NCBI GenBank assembly: GCA_013433145.1
Contig: CM024180.1
Span: 7,568,001-7,632,000, forward strand
Origin: Ascaris suum
Lineage: Eukaryota; Nematoda; Chromadorea; Rhabditida; Ascarididae
Reading direction: 5' to 3'
DNA: 64,000 bases
Made by a program: the position numbers and the translations under genes. Positions 41,495 to 54,796 of the stretch are shown one piece after another. The first letter of the stretch is position 1; each line of letters begins with the position of its first letter. The notes under the pieces are model-generated. The model was not told the DNA's origin, searched no databases, and worked only from the letters and a program-made list of their open reading frames with translations.

Positions 41495-41516
41495 CTTTCA
41501 GATCTACCTGAAATTA
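41495..41516 (-). promoter_or_regulatory. Probable spliced-leader acceptor of snr-3
   Basis: On the minus strand, CCTAATTTCAG ends at 41508 and the snr-3 ATG begins 13 bases later at 41494. The close spacing and consensus acceptor fit SL trans-splicing. Confidence 0.6.
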
Positions 41517-41803
41517 GGATTATGGTACTTCCTTGAAAACAACCCCTCCCCCTCCCCCTCCCGCCCTGATAGTTCAAAAAATCTGACGACCCCTCCCTCT
41601 GTTTCCAGAAAGACGAAAAGTCCTGGTTCTTTACCTACGAAAACATGGTATTTTCAATAATACTTGTGAAAGAAATCTTATGCACAACATCGAAAATTGC
41701 TTTTATATTCGAAATATTTTACTCAATAAACAAAAACCTCCACTAAAATTACAACGAATAAGAAATAAAAATAAATAAATCAACAAATATAGTCAAAGCT
41801 CTT

Positions 41804-45222
<3,419 letters not shown>

Positions 45223-45623
45223 TCATAGTTTTTGATAGCTAGGATCCTTCCTCGGGTCGGGTTGCGCTCCAGTTATTCCCGTAGGATCGTGGAGGAATGG
45301 AAGATGATCGTGCTCCGTCATCTCTATGAAGGACGACTCCCTATGAGCGTTAGAGGTTAACCCAAAGACCGGGGACAATTCTTTTGTCCCCCTCCCCCCA
45401 TTCTCTGGAAAAAGTTTCACAGATGCACTCTGAAAGTGTCCTTCAGAGTATTCCACCTGAATGAACCACTTACATTTATGATACGATTACGGTAGTGCGA
45501 ACAAAGAGTTGTTTCGAAGGTAGTATTGAAGCACGTGACTAATGGACTGGGGGAGGATGGGAGCTGGTCGAGGGTGGGATGGTTTGCATGCATCAAGGGT
45601 CGGTGATGGTTGGGGTGATGCAT
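45223..45623 (-). CDS. Candidate two-exon gene with a 44-nt intron (unrecognised)
   Basis: Minus strand. The proposed exon 1, 45623-45474, begins with ATG (MHHPNHHRPLMHANHPTLDQ) and ends at a perfect donor AAT/GTAAGT. Exon 2, 45429-45223, follows acceptor CACTTTCAG/AGT and ends TGA (DPRKDPSYQKL). Both boundaries are phase 0, giving 118 residues, and the 44-nt intron is typical of small nematode introns. The region is richer in G+C than its flanks. Against it: no domain is recognised, the His/Pro-rich start looks low in complexity, and other introns in this window are much longer. Confidence 0.3.
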
Positions 45624-48600
45624 TTTGACCTTCTTTTATTGGGGGAGGGGAGTTAACGGGAGGGGGCTACCGTTAAATGCAATAGTGCCAAAATCATTCA
45701 GTGACTGGTCGAAGGGTCTCTGACAAGGATATGAAACATGCCCGCTATATAAAGAGAAATAATGCAACCTGCCGATCGGCGCTTTTGTCATAGCGTTTAG
45801 AGTAATTCTAATTGTAAGTTAACATTAGGCAGTATATCTCGCAATGCATTATATCGATGCTAATGTATTTATAAATAAAAAACCTTTCATCTCCAATGAC
45901 CAACCGATCTCATAAATGCTTATAGTTGCTATATGCAGCTAAAACTTATTGATGGATATTAAAGTATCAAATAGGTGTTACGAGCAATTTGCGAATATTT
46001 GCATAATTCAATTTTTACGTATTTATTTCCTCTAAATGAAGTTTTTTTTTTAAGTTTACGAGAGTTTTTCCAACTTGTTTTTTTTTCGATCGTTTTTTTC
46101 TTTTTTTGACGCTGATTTACCATCTATTCCAAAAGCGCTCGCATCATCGTATCCCGCTGATGTATTTCTTCGTTTGTCTCGATGTGATGCGGTTCTCTTG
46201 CAATAAGTGGTCACCGTCGTTTTACTCCTAGACGTTTGTTTGATATATAAGGATGTTCATCTCTCTCTAATTCCTTACTATTTCCTTCTTTTCTTCTTTT
46301 TTTTTAATGCTGTTTCTTCCGAAGAGTCACCGGAACCGGATTACCGGGCAGACTCTTATCCTAAATTTTGGATGGGAATGGGAGAAAAGGCAGGAGAGGG
46401 AGGGGGGAGGCACTTGATCTTTCTAGTTTTTCGGACGAACGCGAAAGTGAAGGACACTCGTTTGCTGTAAAACTTTAAAACTCGCAAAAGACGGTTATTT
46501 ACTATGTCGTTTTTCGCTCGAGATACTTCCTCAAGAGGGAACTTCCAACACTTCTTGATCTGCCGCAGATGTGGAAACTGAGAGCGAGATCTGACCGGTA
46601 TCGGATCTGACCTGGAGGGAATAACTCTATCTCTAGAAAAGGGGGAGGTTGATCAAGGTCAGGTCATGCAGTTGACAATGGTAGTGAGGATAAATAACGA
46701 AATCGGTCGATTATGACGAATAAGTAAGCAATGCTTGAGGAGGAATTTACATCGTTGTCCTATATCGCTTCATTCGTTGCGCAGTTGTTTATTTTTCAAG
46801 TTTATTCGCTTTATGTGGAGGTTTTTTTTTTTGTAGAAAAAGAAACACGCTTTTTCATATCTATATTTAAGTGAAGAAGCACCTTTTCTTGAGACAGGTA
46901 ACCTGGATTGGTGGAATAATATACTTTGTCTGTGGTGTACCTGAATGTACTAATAAAAGATACGTTGCCTATTTATAGTGACGATGGTCTACGTTAAATC
47001 TTATTCCTAATCGCGACGGTCCTTCGGTCGCGAATAGGAGGAGAGAGGGGTTATGTCTCGCGACTAATGAGTATGGGTTAATCCGTGGTCCTTTGACCGG
47101 CTTTAGCCCAACCGGAGTAGGCTTTAGTTCGTTCCATTATTGGATAGATCGTTGTCTTTTCCGAACATGACCAGACCAATGCTTTCCTTCTTCAGCTTGA
47201 CCATATTCCCTCCGTGCCTCGGTAAAACATGGTCCTGCCATGCTTTCTTTTGTATAGCCCGACCGGCTCTAGAATCATGTGCTTGGACCTTGGGCACATA
47301 TGTGTGCTTGGCCTCGTATTTTTGAAGGTCTTATAGTCGAGCCTTCAATGATGTTATCTTCGATGCCATCTGTAATACTTGCCTTCTTTTTTTGAAACAT
47401 CTTTTTATAGTCTGTAAAAAGGATTATCGCAAGTCATTTGCATATGACTTGGCTGGTCTTCGGCATGCCATGCAGTTATTCTCCGGCTTGGTTGCTCATT
47501 AGTAAATAAATTTGCGGCTTCTCTCTTCCATCATCTATTGACGCATTTCTTGCGCAATTTTGAAACACTCTATAGTGACGTCATGTCTATGTCCATCTGC
47601 CTTTTCGTTTCATCTTGTGGGCTCTAAGAAGTATGTATAGCAGTAAAATTTAGTGAATGAATTGTGCATGTAATTTCTTTCTAGTTCATTAGATTTTCTT
47701 CGCAACACACAAAAAAGAGCGCCACGAAATTTGCATATTAGTTTTATTTAACAAATAGATCGCAATTTGATGGAATAACATTTTTAGTTGATGATTTATA
47801 GAAGTGCTCGATGAATAGAAATAGGGGCATTATTTTTATCGTTTTATGAAGTTTTCTTTCGAGCAATTGATTTAATGGGTGGGATTCAAAAAAGCACATA
47901 TTCTGCCAAGTGGCGCAAATTACGGTTTGTTAAGTTCCTCTCATATTCACTTATTGTGGAGTGATTGAGAGTGGTTGTGCTGATAAATCTGAGTGTAGTT
48001 GTTATTGATTTTGTGGGGTTAGATTTGATTGTTGGTATCTGATGTTTCTATAAAATGGAAACTCATTCTTGAGAAAAAAGTTAGCGCGATGTAGAACTCG
48101 AGCTCATGAATAATTCCTCTCCATAAAATTCCTTTCTTACCCACTCTTCTTCCTTGACCACCTTACCCACTTCTTGAAATAGTGAGGCTTCCGTTAATGC
48201 CAAGTGTAGCACTTCAGCAGCCAGTAGGGATAGGGGGTGGGGATTAGAAGAGATCAGAAGGGATCACTACTCACCGCATGTCAGGTAAGCGGATTATAGG
48301 CGCTTGATGGAATGCATATGTGAATCTTCCTGACATCGAGGGCATGTGATCCGGATCCCGCATATTTCAACTGCCCCTCAACGGTCCATAATCCCAATCG
48401 TCGAGTTGGAAGTTGAGAAAGTTCGTTTAAATGTTGGCAACAAATACGAAGCGAAGTGACTTCAACTTCGATCTTGCTCTAAGACATTGAAATAACGGAT
48501 GCAGTAGCGTATTAGATAGGCAGCACAAGTAAACCGGAGGATTAAAACCTTGTTTTTGCAACATATATGGGAGGTAGGCAGTGTTGTTCACGAAAATCGG

Positions 48601-49219
48601 GTATCATGATGAGTAGGTGAGGGGATTGAAGATACCTGTGGGAAAAGAAGAAGCCAAATCAAAACGTGGTTTAGATGAAAACCTGAGGAGATTAAGTAGC
48701 GTCAAGAAACCTGAGGCTATTTAATCTTGTGTGCATCCTGCTTTCATCTCAGCAGTCCGAAATTTGGGGTCGCCCAGTGTTTCCTAGTCTTTTCTTTGAA
48801 TTTATACCGCGTGCATATTTGAGGACTTTAGCCTTCCAAGTTCTGGGATAGTTGGCTTGGAATGGGTTGGAATAATGAACTCACAGGCTTCCTTCGTAAA
48901 TATTTCTGCAAAGGTTTTTAGGTCAGGTTGGTCGAATAGAGAGAAGATCGGTTCATGGCGTCGAGCCGCCACTTCTTAGCTCACTTTTCGGGTCGACTGC
49001 TTTCCCATTCGGCGATTCATTTTTTTTTCTTTTTTGATCACGCCGTGATATGTATTTGATAGTATTAGAGGTATTCTTCTTATGTGTTGCATAATTGTGT
49101 AACGTTCATATAGACTTATTCGAACACAGTGAGAGTTTATATGGTTGCTTTCCTGGTCGGAATCGTATTTCCGGCGATAATTCCGGAAACCTGTCATGAC
49201 TATATTGAATCATTTTCAG
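45624..49219. other. Intergenic region upstream of rsp-5
   Basis: About 3.6 kb without a supported gene. Open frames of 60-90 codons (46207-46470, 47140-47325) lack motifs and splice context. The rsp-5 promoter probably lies near the right end; no defined element is visible. Confidence 0.55.
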
Positions 49220-49248
49220 GACAAATCACTAGTGTTATAAACATCGAA
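49205..49248 (+). promoter_or_regulatory. Probable spliced-leader acceptor and 5' leader of rsp-5
   Basis: GAATCATTTTCAG ends at 49219 and the ATG is at 49249 after a 29-base leader. The frame remains open upstream, but the acceptor consensus marks the likely mature 5' end. Confidence 0.6.
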
Positions 49249-52200
49249 ATGAGTGCACGTGTCTATGTTGGTCGTCTATCGTTTCGAGCGCAAGAACGTG
49301 ATGTTGAACGTTTCTTTCGTGGCTATGGACATATCTCGGAAGTTCTTATGAAGAATGGTTATGCGTTCGTCGAATTTACCGACTATCGTGACGCTGACGA
49401 TGCTGTGCGTGATCTCAATGGGCGTTCGCTGTTTGGTGATCGGTGATTTATTTTGATTGATTTATTGATTTATTGATTTATTCTGCAATTGATTGCCTTA
49501 GTGCAACTTATCGTGAAACTTTTTAAAAAAACTTTGCCTTTGTTAGATATAATTTCTTCACGATCTGTTATTGAAGTTGGAAGGTTCCTAATACAGTTTT
49601 CTCATTAATAGATATTCGTTCTTGAGAAGCCCAGTTAAAACAGTCTCAAAAAGGTGTAAAATTTTTGGTTTTAATTAAGGCGCATCAAAAAGAGCGGATA
49701 GAAGATATTAGCTCAGCGACTTTATTATAATTTTAAAAAATTTTCATGGCTTCTTTATATTCGCCGTGGTTTTTTAGAGAAGACTTGTTGTAATAGTGAG
49801 GAAAAGGAATTTAAACGGATAGGTGCCTTTATCGATAAAGGAGAAATTGTTGATTAGAAGAAATAACAAATGAAGCGAAAACAGTCGTGGTTAAAGAATA
49901 TGCCATTGTTTTAACCATTAGTGAAAGAGGGAACAAGAGGAGACAAAAGAGCTCAATTAGGGGAAGCAGGGCAAGTAAGACAAAAGAGCACGGCTACGGA
50001 GGTGATGGGTGAGAGAACTTGAAACTAAATTAAGTGCATGTATGATGCTGTCATAAATGTTTTGTCACTTTCGTTTATATACGAAATACCACTTTTTTCA
50101 GCTGAAATCAAAGTAACCAGAGACGTTATATTTAAATTAACAACGTGTGCTTTAACTAGTATTGACAGTTGTATTCGAATTGTGTTATTGCAGTGTGATT
50201 GTGGAGCTGGCAAAGAGTCGACCACGTGGGAGAGATATGCTGAAATATCGATCCCGATCAAGATCACGATCGCGATCACGTGATCGAAAGCGTAGTCGTA
50301 GCAGAGATCGCAAGAAGCGTAGCCGTAGTCGGGATAGAAAAAGACGGTAAGTGCAATAATTTTATATTGCAGTTTTGCAAAGCTGTTGGCTGTTAGCCTG
50401 TTCTGAGGGGAGGGGAGAATATTGCTGCAAATAAAAGTGAAGCCGAGGCGTTCGTTATCCGTTGGAAAGGTGGGATCATTTTCTGCTTTTTTTCTTGTGG
50501 AAAAAATCCGGAAAATTGTTAATGAATTGGGATCTCTTTCCGGGGATTGGTATGTAAGAGTAGAAATAAAGATAGTGCGTGATTGTACGATCCGTAGTAT
50601 CTCATTGGTTTATTGGGTTTTGATTAAGTATGATTGGGTCGTTTTTTAAGTGCTATTGGAGACTTAGGAAGTGACGATTTGGCGATTTTGTTAACTGCCC
50701 TATTAAAGTTGGTTTTTAAATGTATTTTGCATATCAAATACTGCATATGGATGTCAAGATGTACAGATAAGACGAGATCATTATTCGTGACAAGGAATTC
50801 ATGTTATTATCTGTTTTTTTTTAATGTCCTTGGGTTCACTAATGGTTAAGAATAAATTTATGCGGACAGGATAAACAACAGGACAATTCCCTTTCAGAAG
50901 AAAATTTCGTTTCCGATTTATTTGTATGCAATAATGGACTTGTTACTTTTTTTAATCGGATGCTTAATTTAGACGCCGTTCGTCAAGCACGAGTGAGTCG
51001 CCGGATCGAAACAGAAGGAGCTCATCGTCGGGATCTGTAAGTCCGAAGAGAGTTACAAAAAAGACCTCTGAGAAGAAGCGCAAGCGAGAGAGAAGTTATT
51101 CGAGCGAATCTTCGAGAACTCCATCGCCTAGCCCGGAAAAGAAGAAGGAGAAGAAGGATAAGGAAAAGAGCAAGGAGAAAGCGAAAGAAAGGGAGAAAGG
51201 TGATTACGAGAAAGAGAAGGACAGAGGAAAGGAACGGGAGAAGGAAAAGGAGAAAGCTCGTGAGAAAGAAAAAGAAAGAGGAAAAGAGAAGGCTAAGGAG
51301 AAAGATAAGGAGAAGAAGAAGGAAGTATCGAGCCCAAAGAAGGTAGTTTTTCTTTTTTAGTTTCGATGCTTTTCGGAGAATATAATTACCAAGCGTGCAA
51401 CCGAGAGAATTCTAGAATGACTTCAATTAGAGATTGCTGCTTGGCGCATCCGAAGGAGGTGATGGTGATTAGCAATTCACTTGAAAAACGTCCATTATTC
51501 CTTGCATGATGTGCTTCCTAGTGGCCTAGTGGTGAAGGTGTGATATGCTTTCGAGCACCTTTCCTCCTCTCCCCCAGCCAGTCGTGGATGGGAGGGAACG
51601 AAGCAGTGACTCATTTGGTTGAGTAAGGGATGGTCGAGGTGATTCCTCGACCGTCGCTTCATAGAATCTTGAAAGCTTCCGCGATGACATCCATATATAC
51701 TTGAGGGATTGAGCTATTCCTAACCTCACATGAGACTCTGTTGTTTAAATAGATCGCCGGACGGAAGTTTTTTTCATACCCGATTGATGGTCATGGTGGA
51801 AGATTGTGGCAGTACAAGCAAGGGGGTTTACCTCAGCCTTTCTGATGTATTAATTAACCGTGTAGATTCATGTGGTTAATGCAGTTGAAGAGAAATTCTT
51901 GGTTAGTTTCGTGTCGGTTGGGTTCACTTGGTGGAGTTTATGCCGAGGAGGTCGAGTAATTTATTTGTGAGATTTGTATGTGTTCATGATAAGGCGGTAT
52001 CGAATGTTGATGTCCGATCTCTCTTGAGATGCGATTGATTTTTGGTGTTCATCGTCGGAAAAGAATCTTAGAGAGGCGACATGCTTGACTGTTTTCTTGC
52101 CATGCCCATTGAGAAGATAAAGCATCGATATATGCATAGCTCAATGTGATTGCAGTATTGATGATACAAGGTGTATAGTTGAAGAGGCGGATGGGGAACT

Positions 52201-52725
52201 TGGCTGGCATGAATTGAAACTACCCAGGTGATAGGAACCCTCTCGGAGCTTTCCTCTAGCGAAAGTACCGAATATTTCTGCGTCTAATGTTGTCGCCAGT
52301 TGTGGAGAATTTTGGAGTTATCATAGGCATTTAGGAGGGGATGGGGGGGGGAGGGTTCTGAAGCGACTTTTCCAGGAATATAAAATTCCAACTTGGACTT
52401 CTGTTGTAATAATCACCCAGATATAACCCCCTACCTGTGAGAACTAAAGAAGTATACGGCATTGTTGAGGAATCTTTATTTCTTATTCATATATAAAAAA
52501 ATTTCGTGGTATTTTAGGAAAGCAAAGGTAAAGGTAGTGCACAAATGAATTTTTTTTAAGGGGAAAGAAGAGTCATCGGCGAAAGGGATGAAAAAGGAAA
52601 AGAAAGCGGAAGTGGTCCGCGGTCGAATTGTCATCGTAAAGGGACTCAAAGGAAAAAGCAAAGCTGAGAAGGTTCGTGTTTACTCTCTACAGACGTTGAT
52701 TACAGACCTCAGGCTAGAAGTTTAG
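49249..52725 (+). CDS. rsp-5: SR-family splicing factor (RRM plus RS and Lys/Glu-rich tail), RSP-5-like
   Basis: Serine/arginine-rich splicing factor. The RRM binds pre-mRNA exonic enhancers and the phosphorylated RS region recruits the spliceosome (family knowledge). Exons are 49249-49442, 50194-50346, 50973-51342 and 52561-52725; phases agree for the first three joins. The RRM spans residues 4-72, with RNP2 VYVGRL (5-10) and RNP1 NGYAFVEF (36-43). The exon 1/2 join restores LFGDRVIVELAKSRPRGRD. RS repeats start at residue 84 (RSRSRSRSRSRDRKRSRSRD), then Ser-rich SSSTSESPDR. A Lys/Glu-rich stretch (about 161-235) includes EKEKAREKEKERGKEKAKEK. There is no second RRM, which favours rsp-5 over rsp-1/2. 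The 3' end is unclear. An acceptor at 52518 (TATTTTAG) gives a short tail ending NFF at 52559. The weaker TTTTTTAAG acceptor at 52561 gives a longer tail with RGRIVIVKGLKGKSKAEK, ending at 52725 or splicing onward at 52671. Confidence 0.87.
49443..50193 (+). other. First intron of rsp-5
   Basis: Donor CG/GTGATT and acceptor TTATTGCAG/T, 751 bp. It begins with a short TGATTTATT repeat (49443-49484). Nothing else is supported. The second intron (50347-50972) and third (51343-52517 or 52560) are also unremarkable. Confidence 0.7.
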
Positions 52726-54074
52726 GTCGTACAGGAAATCGGTGGTGATAATGTTTACAGAACTCTGAATTGGAGGCGTAAATTATGTTGAAAGTACGAA
52801 TGCGTTTTGATGAATGAGCGTGCACGCATCGGAAAACCTCATCGTTTCCTGAAGAGGTTTTACGATATGACAGTTTTACGGAGAGCGGAGTTTTCGACAA
52901 CTTTTTGATAGTGTTGCTTCGGGAACTTGGACGAACTTGAACGTTGATGGTTTTCCGATAAAATCGCCTAATCTGTTAACGTAGGTGGAAGAGTTTGCAG
53001 TTCCTTCTCTAAAATGATGGAGGAAAGACAAGGGGTCGTAGAGTACCCCTTCTATCCCATGATAGACACAGGATGGAAAGGAGTGCTACCACTCTCCTTC
53101 TCTTCGACGATAAAAGGAGAGGGTTTTATTGTTTCGATTTGTTGATGGTTGATACGAGAAAAGGGAAGGAGGTGAGCTCTTAAGACGCCTTCAGCGTTAA
53201 ATTTAGCTGACGGTACCGACCAACGTAAGTATATGTGCATCAGACGCATCGTCGAAAATTTTGATGACAACAACAACAACAGCAGCAGGTTTTTGGCATC
53301 TTGACAAAGTTATTTTTTAATACTGGCGCTGAGTGAGAAGAGTGGACCCGTGAACTAACATCGCCTGAGTACTTACGGGTTGCCCCGTACAACCTGGATA
53401 AGCCTTTGCCCCGTTACGGAATCGAAGCTTGTTATACCGTCCGACTTCTCTCTCTCTATCCCCCGATCCCAGCAGTGGGCAATTAGTAATGGGTGGGGAA
53501 TTCCTTCTTTTCCAGAATGAACTTTTTTATTTGCTCGGTTGTTGTGTTTTGTGCCATTCTTATCACAAGTCCAGCCCTATTTGAGGATGAGCAGGGAATC
53601 ATGAGTTGTAAGTGAGCTTGTGACCATCAGATTGGTGATCAAAGTGTTGATCAAGCATTTGGGAATATGGAAATTATCGTGTAATTTGGTGACGGGTAGT
53701 TAAAAATGCAACACTGTGTGGAACCGTTAGAAGTCTTTAAAACCTGTACTACTCAACACAGAAAGGAACTTGTGTTAAGGATGGGCCTCTATATGCGTTG
53801 GTACGGTATGTCGCTATTGATATGGCAAGTCACTAAATAATTGAAAAATATATCATGGTATGAATTACGAATTGTTAACGAATATATAGCGATCCGTTCG
53901 GTGTGATGGTAAAATTGTGCGACAAAGCGTCGTGCAGAGAGTGGAGTTTTATAGATGAATATACAACTGTGGGTGGCAACACCCGCTGCAGCTGTTGCAA
54001 GACGTAAAATCACGACCCTTCGGCTATCATCCTCACGCGACATACTATCATCACCTGAGGTGCACGGTGCATGA
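52726..54074. other. Sequence downstream of rsp-5
   Basis: No confident gene. Open frames of 60-100 codons on the minus strand (52709-52900, 53052-53279, 53789-54097) have no motif. An ACAACAACA/GCAGCA microsatellite lies at 53271-53288. Confidence 0.5.
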
Positions 54075-54470
54075 GGCGTCGCCCTGTGTGTAGTCAAAGA
54101 ATCACGCGCTAGTCAATCCGCGATCCCTGATGCCGGTTTCGTAACGCACATTCCGCAGCTGCAATCCGTTCCGCATTCCGCTCCACATCACTCGACGACG
54201 TTGCCGTTTGCGCGAAACGTTTCAAGCATACCTCACCATGATCGAGTCGTGGAAATCCCGTCTTGGCTACCCACTCATACGTTAGACGAGCTCAATGACG
54301 CGACTCGAGTTCGAGGGTTGGCGGCAAGATGCGAAACTCCAGTACCGTCCAGACGGCTGTTGCCAATCAGCGACATGTGGCTGCCCAAAATTCGACGACG
54401 GTCTTTTCTTGAAATCTTTCACCTTTTGCTGTTTATTATTAATTTATGTATGTGGGTTTCTTTCACATGA
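54075..54470 (+). CDS. GC-rich island with a 131-codon open frame (unrecognised, possible exon)
   Basis: The plus frame is open for about 131 codons in a region clearly richer in G+C than its surroundings. It runs through AIPDAGFVTHIPQLQSVPHS and IPSWLPTHTLDELNDATRVR, and ends with a hydrophobic FHLLLFIINLCMWVSFT and a stop at 54470. No upstream ATG fits, so an upstream exon would be required; a second plus frame (54295-54531) and a minus frame are also open. I do not recognise it. If real it would be the C-terminal exon of a tail-anchored protein. Confidence 0.28.
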   Translation, partial: GVALCVVKESRASQSAIPDAGFVTHIPQLQSVPHSAPHHSTTLPFARNVSSIPHHDRVVEIPSWLPTHTLDELNDATRVRGLAARCETPVPSRRLLPISDMWLPKIRRRSFLEIFHLLLFIINLCMWVSFT

Positions 54471-54517
54471 ATCTTCACTCATTGTGCTTTTAAAGGAGGT
54501 CAGAATCATTGAAAATA

Positions 54518-54796
54518 ATGGTCGTTGTTGACTCCTCACTGGAGGAGAAGGAAGTTTCTAGCCTAAAGGAAGCTTTATCCTTTTTGCAGTTGGTGAAGAA
54601 AGCGTTAAAGAAGTACGGGGAAATCGAGAATGTTCGCCTACTCGAGAATGGCAATTGGTTAGCACTTTGATTTTTCTTTTCAAGACGAGCAGTTTTGTTT
54701 TTCCTTTTTTCTTTGATTATCATTGGTGTTTTCTGGTTTTTTTTTTTTTCAATGATTAGGAACGGAGAACCGTTTTGGGATATTGCAATTTTTTGA
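54518..54796 (+). CDS. Candidate small two-exon gene with half-RRM-like sequence
   Basis: An acceptor GCTTTTAAAG ends at 54495 and an ATG follows at 54518. Exon 54518-54657 reads MVVVDSSLEEKEVSSLKEAL and later KKYGEIENVRLLENGNW, resembling the beta1-alpha1-beta2 part of an RRM. A donor TG/GTTAGC and an acceptor ATGATTAG at 54759 join it to 54760-54796, ending in a stop, for 58 residues. It could instead be a 5' exon of a longer gene or an alternative 3' exon of rsp-5. A 36-base in-frame segment ending TTTTTGCAG (54574-54609 region) looks like a tiny intron. The minus strand is also open here for 119 codons, so this is tentative. Confidence 0.28.
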
